NCBI GenBank assembly: GCA_937934135.1
Contig: CALHAW010000027.1
Location: 1-64,000, forward strand
Origin: an uncultured Alphaproteobacteria bacterium
GTDB taxonomy: Bacteria; Pseudomonadota; Alphaproteobacteria; Micavibrionales; Micavibrionaceae
Direction of reading: 5' to 3'
DNA length: 64,000 bases
Numbering within the stretch: position 1 is the first letter of the stretch; the number at the start of each line of letters is the position of its first letter. The notes below the pieces were generated by a model. That model saw only the letters and a program-made list of their open reading frames with translations, had not been told where the DNA came from and did not search any database. Positions 55,956 to 64,000 of this stretch are shown here, piece by piece. The position numbers and the translations under genes were made by a program.

Positions 55956-57047
55956 TTAGCCTGCTTTTTCAAGTGTTTTTTCGGATTTCACCGTTTTTAA
56001 TGTTTTGTCTAATGTTTCTTGGGATGCTTTGATGAACTGATCCATTGCCTTGTCCCAGCTATAATTCTTAATCACGTGCTGGTATCGGTCTTGGGGTGTG
56101 CCGTTGCCCGCTATGGCTGCTTGCGCTGCGCGTGATAGGTCATCGTGTAGCGCGCCTAACGAGGCGTCTGTTACCACGTCACGCGGGCCAATCACATCAT
56201 GCGCGGCAATCGGCAGGCCACAGGCCAAGGCCTCAATCAGGACAATGCCAAACGTATCAGTGCGTGAAGGAAACATAAACACATCGCTGGATCTGTAATA
56301 TTCAGCAAGCTCTTTTCCCGTTTTTTTACCCGCAAAAATAATGTCGGGGTATTTTTTACGCAACATGTCTGAATCAGGCCCATGGCCAACCACTACTTTA
56401 CTGCCGTGCCAATCCATGCTTAAAAAATCTTCAACGCTTTTTTCAATCGCTAAACGCCCAACATAAAGCGCAATGGGGCGCGGTAAATCTTCAAATAATG
56501 TTGCTTCACCGGGATGAAATAAATTGATATCAATACCGCGGGTGAAATTTTGAATTGGTGTTTTGACACCCCATTTTTTTAATTCATCCGCCATGCTTTT
56601 GGTTGTTACCAATAATGATGTTGATGGAGCATGAAATGTTTTAATTAACCCTACGCAAATCTGATGGGTGAGTGTTTGTAAAAAAGGAAAATGATTCCCA
56701 ACACGTTTTGCCGCATATTCGGGAAATTGCGTGTGGTAACTGCTGGTGAATTTAACTTTATTTTTAATGCAATATCGCCGTGCCGCCCACCCAATCGGCC
56801 CTTCGGTTGCAATATGGATGGTATCGGCATTATACCCCCTAATGATTTGTGTTAAATGCTTTTTGCACAGGGGGACAAGGTCAATTTCTTTATAACCCGG
56901 CATGGCAAAGCGTTCTGAAAAATCACGTGGACCAATGACTTTAACGTCATGGCCTGCGCGCTCTAATGTTTCCTTTAGATACTCATAGGTACGAACAACA
57001 CCATTTACTTGGGGCTTCCATGCGTCGCTGATGATAAGGATTTTCAT
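55956..57047 (-). CDS. GT4-family glycosyltransferase
   Basis: 363 residues with the GT-B two-domain fold. N-terminal LIISDAWKPQVNGVVRTYEYL, middle VGRLAIEKSVEDFL, and late SDVFMFPSRTDTFGIVLIEALACGLPIAA, the EX7E-type donor region. The pattern resembles alphaproteobacterial glycosyltransferases that build glycolipids on diacylglycerol, which would make it membrane-associated, but the substrate cannot be fixed. It faces away from the gene at 57116, with a 68-base shared promoter region. Confidence 0.88.
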   Translation of the reverse strand: MKILIISDAWKPQVNGVVRTYEYLKETLERAGHDVKVIGPRDFSERFAMPGYKEIDLVPLCKKHLTQIIRGYNADTIHIATEGPIGWAARRYCIKNKVKFTSSYHTQFPEYAAKRVGNHFPFLQTLTHQICVGLIKTFHAPSTSLLVTTKSMADELKKWGVKTPIQNFTRGIDINLFHPGEATLFEDLPRPIALYVGRLAIEKSVEDFLSMDWHGSKVVVGHGPDSDMLRKKYPDIIFAGKKTGKELAEYYRSSDVFMFPSRTDTFGIVLIEALACGLPIAAHDVIGPRDVVTDASLGALHDDLSRAAQAAIAGNGTPQDRYQHVIKNYSWDKAMDQFIKASQETLDKTLKTVKSEKTLEKAG

Positions 57048-57115
57048 TGGGTTTTTAAGATCTATTTCTGTTCAAAAACGTGACTTTTATTGAATATCAC
57101 TCTACACTTCACACT

Positions 57116-58456
57116 ATGAACGCAAAAGCTTTATTCCTGACTTTCCTTGTTTTTTCCCTATCCCCTCTCATGGGGCAGGCACAGGCGCAAACCAATGAAG
57201 GCGCTGATCAGTGCGAGATTACGCCGACTCAGATTATCACATTAGAAGATCCTGAGTTTAAAACACCTATTATCGCCGAAGCTTCTTATAAACTGGCGGG
57301 TATTGATAATGTGATTGATGCAGATTTCGGACATGTTCGCCAAAATAGTAAGGAAAAAAGCTATGTCTTGCTCGGTAATTATAAAAATACAGCCAGCCAA
57401 TCTTTTCCATTTTTGGCACACCTGACCCATAAAGGCCAAATAATCTGGCACGTGCATGAAAAAAGCCAATATCCACATCAGGCGGTTGACCTATTGAAAA
57501 ATAAATATGGCTATTTGGTTTTGGGGAATATTGAACAACCGGGAAAAGGCCGTGGTTTTTATGTGGCGCAATATGATCGGAATGGAAAACGCCTTCGCCG
57601 TACGCCGTTCTTTACACCCGGATATAATTCTTTTGCTAAATCTATTGATTTTACCCGCGATAAAAAAGGGTATCTTGTTGCGGTTGATCGTATCGATAGC
57701 AAAGGAAAAAAATCTGCAACGGCCTATCAGGTGAATATTGATGGATTTTCCCCGTGGGATAAAAAATATGCGCTGGATCACGATACTATTTTTGAAAATA
57801 TATTACGGCTGCCGCAAACCCTTGAAAGAGGACATATTGTCACAGGCTCTATCGAAAAAGAGGATGGACGTTACGCAGGGTGGTTGTTTAATTTAAGGGA
57901 AGATGGCAAGGCAGGGTGGCAGAAAGAATATGTGCGGGGCGTTAACGCATCGCTTAATCATACTATTGCGCTGGATGATGGGGGGTATCTGGTGGCGGGA
58001 CATACGCAATCCTTTTTTGGCGATAAAAGATCCGCATGGATTATGAAAGTCAGGGCGAATGCCGCGCCACTATGGCAGCGCTTTTATACAGGAAATCATG
58101 ATTATCATGTCCGTGGTTTGCGCAGGGATGAAAATGGTTTGATCTCTATTTTGATGGAAGGGCGTGCGATAAAAAATAAAAAACAATCTAAGGCACATTT
58201 ACGTTTGTTGACCCTATCGCCGCGTGGTGATGTGCTTTATAAAGATAGCTTTAAGGGCGCCGATAAACTGTTTGCTAATCAATTTTTAAAGGGACCATCA
58301 GGGGAGCATGTGATTATCGGCATGAAACAATTTATCCCGCCCGCAAATATCGAAGAGGCGCGGAATATTGCGCCCATTAATGAAGGGTGGATCTTATTTT
58401 CCCCCGCATTTGAAAATTATACGGACCCGTGTGTGCCGACGAAAGAACAAAAGTAA
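57116..58456 (+). CDS. Secreted protein of unknown function, possible beta-propeller
   Basis: 446 residues from the ATG at 57116; the frame extends to 57080 but the signal peptide begins at 57116 (MNAKALFLTFLVFSLS, ending AQAQ). The body contains recurrent units such as HLTHKGQIIWHVHE, VAQYDRNGKRLRR and WIMKVRANAAPLWQR spaced 40-60 residues apart, with G-D/Y patterns (GGYLVAGHTQSF) like WD or bacterial PQQ-type propeller blades. Family not recognised. Stop is one base before the next ATG, so it is cotranscribed with the pseudouridine synthase gene. Confidence 0.75.
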   Translation: MNAKALFLTFLVFSLSPLMGQAQAQTNEGADQCEITPTQIITLEDPEFKTPIIAEASYKLAGIDNVIDADFGHVRQNSKEKSYVLLGNYKNTASQSFPFLAHLTHKGQIIWHVHEKSQYPHQAVDLLKNKYGYLVLGNIEQPGKGRGFYVAQYDRNGKRLRRTPFFTPGYNSFAKSIDFTRDKKGYLVAVDRIDSKGKKSATAYQVNIDGFSPWDKKYALDHDTIFENILRLPQTLERGHIVTGSIEKEDGRYAGWLFNLREDGKAGWQKEYVRGVNASLNHTIALDDGGYLVAGHTQSFFGDKRSAWIMKVRANAAPLWQRFYTGNHDYHVRGLRRDENGLISILMEGRAIKNKKQSKAHLRLLTLSPRGDVLYKDSFKGADKLFANQFLKGPSGEHVIIGMKQFIPPANIEEARNIAPINEGWILFSPAFENYTDPCVPTKEQK

Positions 58457-58457
58457 T

Positions 58458-59441
58458 ATGGAACAAAATATCGAAATTATCTTGCCCGAAGGCTATCCAT
58501 TAACGCGGCTGGATAAGGCAATCGCAGATCAGGTGCAGGATATGTCCCGCGCCCGTATTCAGGCATTGATCGAAGCGGGAAAAGTAACGCTAGCGGGTGT
58601 CGTAAAAACAACCTGTTCTTTTAAGGTAGAAGGCGGGCAAGAATTAAAAATGACTATCCCGCCTGCGGTTGATGATACGCCAAAGCCACAAGATATTCCG
58701 CTGAATATTATGTATGAAGATGATGATGTATTGGTCATCAATAAAGCTGTCGGCATGGTTGTTCACCCTGCTGTTGGAAATTTTGACGGTACATTGGTCA
58801 ACGCATTGTTACATCATTGTGGTGATAGCCTGTCCGGGATAGGCGGCGTTAAACGTCCCGGTATTGTTCACCGCATTGATAAAGATACAAGCGGCCTTTT
58901 GGTTGTGGCAAAACATGATAAAGCGCATCAGGGGTTGAGCGTGCAATTACAGGATAAATCGCTTTATCGTTTATATAAATTATTTTGCTGGAAAGTGCCG
59001 ACATTGATTAAGGGTAAAATTGATTTACCCGTTGGTCGTCATTCTTCAAATCGTTTGAAAATGGCAATTCAAAAAAGCAGCGGCCGTGACGCCGTTACCC
59101 ATTATCAAATTGCGGAGAGTTATCATGACGCCGTCACATTGTTTGAATGCCGTTTAGAAACTGGACGTACCCATCAGATACGGGTTCATATGCAACATAT
59201 CAAACACCCCTTAATAGGTGACCCGCTTTATGGATTGCCACAACAAGAAGGAAGCGCCCTTTTAAAAAGAGCAGGGTATGAAGATGGTAGTATTGCCAAA
59301 ATCATGAGTTTTTCCCGCCAAGCCCTTCATGCGGCAGAAATTGGGTTTATTCACCCCATTTCTGGCGAAGAAATGCACTTTAAGTCGGATATGCCCGAAG
59401 ATCTATTGAATCTAAAAAATATTTTAGAATCAATCACTTAA
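58458..59441 (+). CDS. RluD-family 23S rRNA pseudouridine synthase
   Basis: 327 residues from the ATG at 58458; the frame also extends into the gene upstream. N-terminal S4 RNA-binding domain (LTRLDKAIADQVQDMSRARIQ), then catalytic Asp in GIVHRIDKDTSGLLVVAK, and CRLETGRTHQIRVHM. It isomerises uridines in 23S rRNA helix 69 if RluD, but RluC-type specificity cannot be excluded. One base after the stop of the secreted-protein gene. Confidence 0.88.
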   Translation: MEQNIEIILPEGYPLTRLDKAIADQVQDMSRARIQALIEAGKVTLAGVVKTTCSFKVEGGQELKMTIPPAVDDTPKPQDIPLNIMYEDDDVLVINKAVGMVVHPAVGNFDGTLVNALLHHCGDSLSGIGGVKRPGIVHRIDKDTSGLLVVAKHDKAHQGLSVQLQDKSLYRLYKLFCWKVPTLIKGKIDLPVGRHSSNRLKMAIQKSSGRDAVTHYQIAESYHDAVTLFECRLETGRTHQIRVHMQHIKHPLIGDPLYGLPQQEGSALLKRAGYEDGSIAKIMSFSRQALHAAEIGFIHPISGEEMHFKSDMPEDLLNLKNILESIT

Positions 59442-59460
59442 ATAGATTATTTTTAAATTT

Positions 59461-59490
59461 TTGCATTTAACATAATTAATTTACTATACT
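59461..59490 (+). promoter_or_regulatory. Promoter of the candidate small RNA
   Basis: TTGCAT (59461-59466) and TATACT (59485-59490) form a good sigma-70 pair with 18-base spacing in an A/T-rich stretch. Transcription would start near 59497. Confidence 0.6.
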
Positions 59491-59496
59491 TAATAT

Positions 59497-59669
59497 ATAG
59501 AAGGTTTAACGGGGTTTATTCCCACCTGCGATTTCTTTTAGGGGCATTTAAAGGCGGTCAAAGGGACGAAAGCTTAATAGATAGATAGATAGTAAAGTTT
59601 AATTAAACCGATTTAATATCCATAGTGAACTTGCCACCTGTTTTTACGAAAACGGGTGGCTTTTTTTTT
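59497..59669 (+). ncRNA. Candidate small RNA of about 170 nt
   Basis: Between a promoter (59461-59490) and a strong terminator lies a non-coding stretch that is more GC-rich than its surroundings (GGTTTAACGGGG, CCCACCTGCG, AGGCGGTCAAAGGGACGAAA). Several short complementary blocks suggest folding. No frame over 25 codons fits it. The family is not known to me; 6S RNA or another housekeeping sRNA is possible. Alternatively it is an attenuator leader for the dehydrogenase at 59720. It holds a 15-base GATA tetranucleotide repeat (59578-59592). Confidence 0.45.
59633..59669 (+). terminator. Rho-independent terminator
   Basis: GCCACCTGTTTT (59633-59644) pairs with AAAACGGGTGGC (59649-59660) with one G-U pair and loop TACG, followed by nine T. 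It is very strong and lies 51 bases before the dehydrogenase ATG. Confidence 0.9.
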
Positions 59670-59719
59670 GAAATTTAGCTATATCTTCCTCAATAAAAAA
59701 ATAAAAAGTGGATGTGTAC

Positions 59720-60910
59720 ATGACCTACCAAGATTTGAACCCTGAAATTTTAAAAGAATTTCCTGATTATGATGATCATGAATATGTACGCCGTTTTGTG
59801 TTAGAGGATGATATTATAGCCTTCATCGCGGTACATAATACAAATCTTGGCCCGGCGCTGGGGGGATGCCGTATGCGACAATATACGAGCGAGCTGGAGG
59901 CGATTAATGACGTGATCCGCTTATCAAAAGGCATGACTTATAAAAATGCGATGGCGGGCCTTCCTCTTGGTGGGGGTAAAGCCGTTATTATTGGTGATCC
60001 ACAAACACAAAAAACAGAAAAATTAATGCAATCTTTGGGTGAGGCCGTCGCTAGCTTTGATGGTGCATACGTCACTGCGGAAGATAGTGGAACGACAGAA
60101 GAAGATATGGTCGCCATTGCCACACAAACAGAATGTGTTGTGGGGCTTCCCCCTGAAGCATTAGAGGGGAATGAATATGGTGAATTAGGCGGCAATCCAT
60201 CGCCAATGACGGCGCTAGGCTGTTATCACGGTATTAAGGCGGCGGTGGATTATCGCCATGATCAAAAATTCCCACTCAAAGGCTTAACGGCGGCGGTGCA
60301 AGGGGTGGGCGCAGTGGGCTATGAAATTTGTCGCTTATTACAACAAGATGGTGTTAATTTGATTGTAACAGATGTGAACCAAGAGGCGTTAGAACGCATA
60401 AAAGAAGATATCCCAACAGTGCGCGTTGTCACTCCAGATGAAATTTATGGGGTAGAGGCCGATGTGTTTGTGCCATGTGCCATGGGTGGTATTTTGAATG
60501 ATGATACTATTCCACAATTAAAGGTTGGTATTGTTGCAGGTATGGCGAACAACCAATTACATTCTGCGCATCATGAAAAAATGCTGGTTGATCGTGATAT
60601 TTTATATGTGCCTGACTATGTGATTAATGCGGGCGGCGTCATTTGTGTGGGGTATGAGTTTTTTAGAAAGAGCGCCTATAACCCCCAAGATTTTGAAATG
60701 ACCCGTGATGCGATGGTTGCACATGTTGAAAATATTGGAAAAACTGTCATGCGTATTTTATTAGAAGCGCGCAATGCCAATCAACCAACAGGTGAAACAT
60801 CAAACCAATTAGCAGAAGAAAAATTTGTGAAGGGTGAAGCGCTGGATCAAGTTAATCAAGAAGGGAATGCCAACTTTGCTGAATCCGACGCGCGGAAAGT
60901 GGTTCAGTAA
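59720..60910 (+). CDS. Glu/Leu/Phe/Val dehydrogenase family protein (leucine-dehydrogenase-like)
   Basis: 396 residues from the ATG at 59720; GTG 59708 is in frame, but AGTGGA before the ATG fits better. Substrate-binding NLGPALGGCRM, catalytic Lys in PLGGGKAVI (GGGKAV), DSGTTEEDM, and the NAD Rossmann motif VQGVGAVGYEICRLL. It would deaminate a branched-chain or aromatic amino acid to a keto acid with NAD. The C-terminus is about 40 residues longer than typical enzymes (polar, ending SDARKVVQ), and its last 59 bases overlap the YjbH-like gene. Confidence 0.9.
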   Translation: MTYQDLNPEILKEFPDYDDHEYVRRFVLEDDIIAFIAVHNTNLGPALGGCRMRQYTSELEAINDVIRLSKGMTYKNAMAGLPLGGGKAVIIGDPQTQKTEKLMQSLGEAVASFDGAYVTAEDSGTTEEDMVAIATQTECVVGLPPEALEGNEYGELGGNPSPMTALGCYHGIKAAVDYRHDQKFPLKGLTAAVQGVGAVGYEICRLLQQDGVNLIVTDVNQEALERIKEDIPTVRVVTPDEIYGVEADVFVPCAMGGILNDDTIPQLKVGIVAGMANNQLHSAHHEKMLVDRDILYVPDYVINAGGVICVGYEFFRKSAYNPQDFEMTRDAMVAHVENIGKTVMRILLEARNANQPTGETSNQLAEEKFVKGEALDQVNQEGNANFAESDARKVVQ

Positions 60911-62930
60911 CTTCATATAATTGGAGTGGGCGGTCTAACACTTGTCCTGTCCCACGGGAAAAAGGTTCTGCATCAAGGCGTATTTCACTGCCATGGGGAA
61001 TAAGCGGTGCATTGCCTATTGGTAGACGAAGACGGATGCCGCCAAATGTGTCACTTACATTACCCAATAATGTTAAATCTTCTTCATTCGTTTGCGTGAT
61101 GAATCCTTCTAACTGCGCGCCGTTATTAAAAGTGGTTTGTAACCCCGCCGTCGCCCCATAATCACCCGCAAGAAAACGCCCAGCCTTTAGATAAAAAGTC
61201 ATGTCTTTGTTGGGCGGTTCATAAAATAAGTTGAGATGCGCCGTCGTAAGGTCATCGTTTAAATTTTCTTGAACGCCAAACGCCTTGCCAGGGGTACGCT
61301 TTTGCGCTTTAAACGCTTCTACGCCAATGGCATAATTTTTATCGAAAGGACGATAAAGGATTTCACCTCCATACCCGCTAAACATTTCTTCTAAATATCC
61401 CCCCGTCAGCGCGATATGCGTATCACTATTAATGCTATGCAGCCAACCGCTATAAAATTGATCAATCGCTATGAATTGCATGGCAAAGGCTTCCTCATCA
61501 CTGCGAAGATTGGATGTTTGCAAGGTTTGCACTTCGCGTAATCGCTTCAGATTATCTGCAATATTTAGGCGTGCTCTACCGCCGACTAAAAATCCATATT
61601 TAAGCGGGCGATCATATTCAGTAAGGATTGATGTGCGATAAAGCGGGGCCGTATCAAATTGTGATAAGCTTATTTGATTATGCAAGATAAGCCTTAATGA
61701 TTTTTCTTTTTTACGTTCACGCTTAAAAGAAAAAATACCATCTTTATTTTTTGCAATATGTGCATCATGCCAAATTTCTTCGGGTGTTTTCGCCTTATGC
61801 AACACTGCTTTTTCTAAATCACTGCGGATCAACGTCACAACAGGGCCTTTTAGGCCTTTATGATGAAGTTTGATTGTGATGTCTTCTTGGTCGGGCTGCA
61901 TTTTATCGGCATGAAGACGGGCGGTGCGGCCAATTTGATGGGAAATGGGGCTATATGCAGATAGGCCAAGCCGTGTGGGCCCTTTCTTTATTTTTCGATC
62001 CGTTGGCCGCGGGGAGCGAAGATCTACAGATTGTTGTTGGGGGGACGGACGCCCGCCCCAGTTTTGCAGCTTATTTTGAACAGAAAGCCGTGCCATTACT
62101 TGTTCCCCACCAATCACACCAATACCAAGGTCAATGCTATTCCATGGTTGATAATTTAAACCAATGGCCCATGGGTCAGGGGCGTCAAAGCCAGCGGTTA
62201 ATTGCGCAGCGGTGTAATCATCTGCGCCATATTCCGCCTTTACAGATACATCTTTAAGGCGTGTGTCATATTCAACACCACCAAAAAAACCAATTTGCTC
62301 TCCTGTAAACCAATCGCTGGTATTCTGGGATGCATTGGCGCCAAGATTGCGGTCTTGATCAAAATGAGAAATAAAACTGAGCGGGTTTTTAATATGCCCC
62401 GCACTGCCCAGGCGCCCCCATGCAATACCACCTGTAAAATCAAAATTATTATAGCGTTTTGATAAGGCAATATATTCACTTCCCGTTTGGGTGTGACCAA
62501 TAGCAGATTCAAATCCCAAAACAATCGCGGGGCGGTTCTTTGTTTCCTCCATCAAACGTACTTTAAGATCAAGGCCAGGGAGCAGGTTTTCCGCTGAATT
62601 GCCAAAGCCTGATCCTTCGGTGGTCTGCCGCAGGCCAGCATAAAGATAATCTGTGAATTGAAATCCGATAAATCCATGGGTGTAGGGATCGCTATATCCC
62701 ACGCCAATGCGCGCTGTACCCTGTTTTTCCATACGGGCATTAGGGACGGTGATAAGTCCTAACGCACCCGTTACATTGGTTGAATTATCTGCATGCACGG
62801 TGCTGTATTGCAGGGGGCAAAGCAGAATAAGGCAAATCATTAATTTTAATCGTAAAGGCAATAGAAATTCGCCCTGTGGCTTGTTAAGGAAAACAAGAGT
62901 AAATTTTGGCAAGAGTCTTATAAAATTCAA
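60852..62930 (-). CDS. YjbH-like outer-membrane protein
   Basis: 692 residues with an N-terminal export signal (about 1-47, ending STVHAD). Residues 50-290 match the YjbH family N-terminal part (NVTGALGLITVPNARMEKQGTARIG, GFQFTDYLYAGLRQT). The rest is a large beta-barrel with regular strands. YjbH-type proteins are linked to exopolysaccharide secretion across the outer membrane; E. coli yjbEFGH makes such a polymer. No yjbEFG partner is nearby. The end overlaps the dehydrogenase gene on the other strand. Confidence 0.86.
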   Translation of the reverse strand: MNFIRLLPKFTLVFLNKPQGEFLLPLRLKLMICLILLCPLQYSTVHADNSTNVTGALGLITVPNARMEKQGTARIGVGYSDPYTHGFIGFQFTDYLYAGLRQTTEGSGFGNSAENLLPGLDLKVRLMEETKNRPAIVLGFESAIGHTQTGSEYIALSKRYNNFDFTGGIAWGRLGSAGHIKNPLSFISHFDQDRNLGANASQNTSDWFTGEQIGFFGGVEYDTRLKDVSVKAEYGADDYTAAQLTAGFDAPDPWAIGLNYQPWNSIDLGIGVIGGEQVMARLSVQNKLQNWGGRPSPQQQSVDLRSPRPTDRKIKKGPTRLGLSAYSPISHQIGRTARLHADKMQPDQEDITIKLHHKGLKGPVVTLIRSDLEKAVLHKAKTPEEIWHDAHIAKNKDGIFSFKRERKKEKSLRLILHNQISLSQFDTAPLYRTSILTEYDRPLKYGFLVGGRARLNIADNLKRLREVQTLQTSNLRSDEEAFAMQFIAIDQFYSGWLHSINSDTHIALTGGYLEEMFSGYGGEILYRPFDKNYAIGVEAFKAQKRTPGKAFGVQENLNDDLTTAHLNLFYEPPNKDMTFYLKAGRFLAGDYGATAGLQTTFNNGAQLEGFITQTNEEDLTLLGNVSDTFGGIRLRLPIGNAPLIPHGSEIRLDAEPFSRGTGQVLDRPLQLYEVTEPLSARRIQQSWHSLLD

Positions 62931-62998
62931 AGAGTTAAGGTGAAATCGTCCCCATATACGATATTGCTGTTTTTGCTATGTCATGTAGAATCATATTT

Positions 62999-64000
62999 AT
63001 GGTTGATTATGATTTATGCGTCATTGGTGGGGGAATTAACGGAGCAGGAATTGCCCGTGACGCGGCAGGGCGCGGCTTATCTGTCCTCCTGGTTGAGGCG
63101 CAGGATTTGGCCGGTGCAACATCTTCCGCTAGCACCAAACTTATTCACGGCGGTTTACGTTATTTAGAACATTATGAATTTCGCCTTGTTGATGAATCTT
63201 TGCGTGAGCGTGAAGTGCTACGTAAAAAAGCGCCCCATATTATTTGGCCAATGAAATTTATACTGCCCCATGACCAACATTTGCGCCCCTATTGGATGAT
63301 TAAAGCAGGTTTAAAGCTGTATGATTTTTTAGGGGGTAAAAAAACACTTCCCAAAAGTGAGGCGCTTGATTTTGCAACCGCATCCCTTGGTGATCCATTA
63401 AAAGATAGCTACGTTCGTGGTTTTTCTTATTCTGATTGTTGGGTGGAAGATTCACGCCTTGTTGCGTTAAATACGGTGGATGCGTATGAGCGCGGCGCGG
63501 TTATTATGCCGCGCACGGCCTGCATTAACTTGACCGCGTCAGACGATAAAGCGCACTGGCAGATAAGTTTGCAAAACATGCTCAATGGTGATCAGTTTCA
63601 AGTTACGGCAAAAATGATAGTTAATGCGGGCGGCCCATGGGTTCGAAGCTTGCTGGATATGTCTGAAGTGGTGTCTGCGGCTACACCAAAGGTGCGTTTG
63701 GTAAAGGGCAGTCACATTGTTATCAATAAGCTTTATGAAAGCGATGACGCGTTTATTTTACAGCAATCTGATGGGCGCATTATTTTTACCATTCCTTATG
63801 AGGGACGTTTTACATTGGTGGGGACAACGGATGTTCCTTATGATGGCGAAGCAGATCAAGCCGTGATTAGTCAGGAAGAAATTGATTATTTACTTCACGC
63901 CGTTAATCATTCCTTCAAAAAAGAAATTTCCGCATCTGATATTGTATGGAGTTATAGCGGTGTGCGCTCTTTATTAGATGATGGTCACAAAAGCGCGTCT
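62999..64000 (+). CDS. glpD: Glycerol-3-phosphate dehydrogenase, N-terminal part (runs off window)
   Basis: 334 codons are visible from the ATG at 62999 and the frame is open to the last base. FAD motif CVIGGGINGAGIARDAAGRG, the GlpD segment STKLIHGGLRYLEHYEFRLV, FILPHDQHLRPYW, and the conserved VNAGGPWVRSLL and RFTLVGTTDVPYDG. It oxidises glycerol-3-phosphate to dihydroxyacetone phosphate at the inner membrane and passes electrons to quinone. It is divergent from the YjbH-like gene, 68 bases apart. The C-terminal domain lies beyond the window. Confidence 0.93.
   Translation, partial: MVDYDLCVIGGGINGAGIARDAAGRGLSVLLVEAQDLAGATSSASTKLIHGGLRYLEHYEFRLVDESLREREVLRKKAPHIIWPMKFILPHDQHLRPYWMIKAGLKLYDFLGGKKTLPKSEALDFATASLGDPLKDSYVRGFSYSDCWVEDSRLVALNTVDAYERGAVIMPRTACINLTASDDKAHWQISLQNMLNGDQFQVTAKMIVNAGGPWVRSLLDMSEVVSAATPKVRLVKGSHIVINKLYESDDAFILQQSDGRIIFTIPYEGRFTLVGTTDVPYDGEADQAVISQEEIDYLLHAVNHSFKKEISASDIVWSYSGVRSLLDDGHKSAS

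Noticed and set aside
59578-59592. GATA tetranucleotide repeat as a phase-variable element
   Set aside because: Fewer than four full units and no coding frame across it; variation would have no clear effect.

Overview
The window reads as an AT-rich chromosomal segment of a Gram-negative, oxygen-respiring bacterium. It carries an autotransporter, a porin, a YjbH-type outer-membrane protein, an MlaFED lipid transporter and an unusual flagellin. The protein families look alphaproteobacterial to me (group III truncated globin, single-subunit alternative oxidase, STAS-MlaE fusion, tRNA-Val, YjbH). There is no rRNA or other firm taxonomic marker, so this is inference. I see no insertion sequence, integrase, prophage or CRISPR array. 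Both ends cut genes: a sulfotransferase at the left and glpD at the right.

Layout. 1-8.2 kb: sulfotransferase tail, a 1.4-kresidue autotransporter and a mosaic RTX protein. 8.4-11.1 kb: a nitric-oxide module made of an AhpD-like protein, a DUF1971 protein, a truncated globin, an alternative oxidase and NsrR, with two NsrR-type palindromes. 11.3-18.8 kb: a TetR-controlled stress cluster (SDR, two OsmC proteins, bicupin, periplasmic hydrolases, RclC-like protein, glutathione reductase) with three copies of one TetR-type operator. 18.9-22.5 kb: metal import (His-rich protein, porin, solute-binding protein, permease; no ATPase). 22.7-24.5 kb: ArsM-like methyltransferase and a YHS protein. 24.7-29.3 kb: membrane-anchored glutamate-synthase-like enzyme, acetolactate synthase and aldehyde dehydrogenase. 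29.3-34.3 kb: EAL remnant, MlaE-MlaF-MlaD-lipoprotein operon, YeeE and DoxX. 35.0-39.1 kb: nrdHIEF behind tandem NrdR boxes and DnaA boxes.

39.4-43.8 kb: three unrecognised genes under Fur-type palindromes. They are the best candidate here for an undescribed system: a large cytoplasmic protein ending in two CxxC-x4-CxxC modules, and two convergent partners. 43.9-51.3 kb: katG, SDR, L-serine dehydratase, a flagellin carrying a LamG-like lectin insert, a 48-residue membrane protein and another SDR. 51.3-55.8 kb: recN, a single-chain restriction-modification-like protein and tRNA-Val. 56-64 kb: GT4 glycosyltransferase, a secreted protein, RluD-family pseudouridine synthase, a candidate small RNA, a leucine-type dehydrogenase, a YjbH-like protein and the start of glpD.

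Taken together the segment is rich in redox, nitrosative, electrophile and metal-stress functions, several with recognisable operator sites. Calls rest on reading the sequence and on family knowledge; no database search was run.
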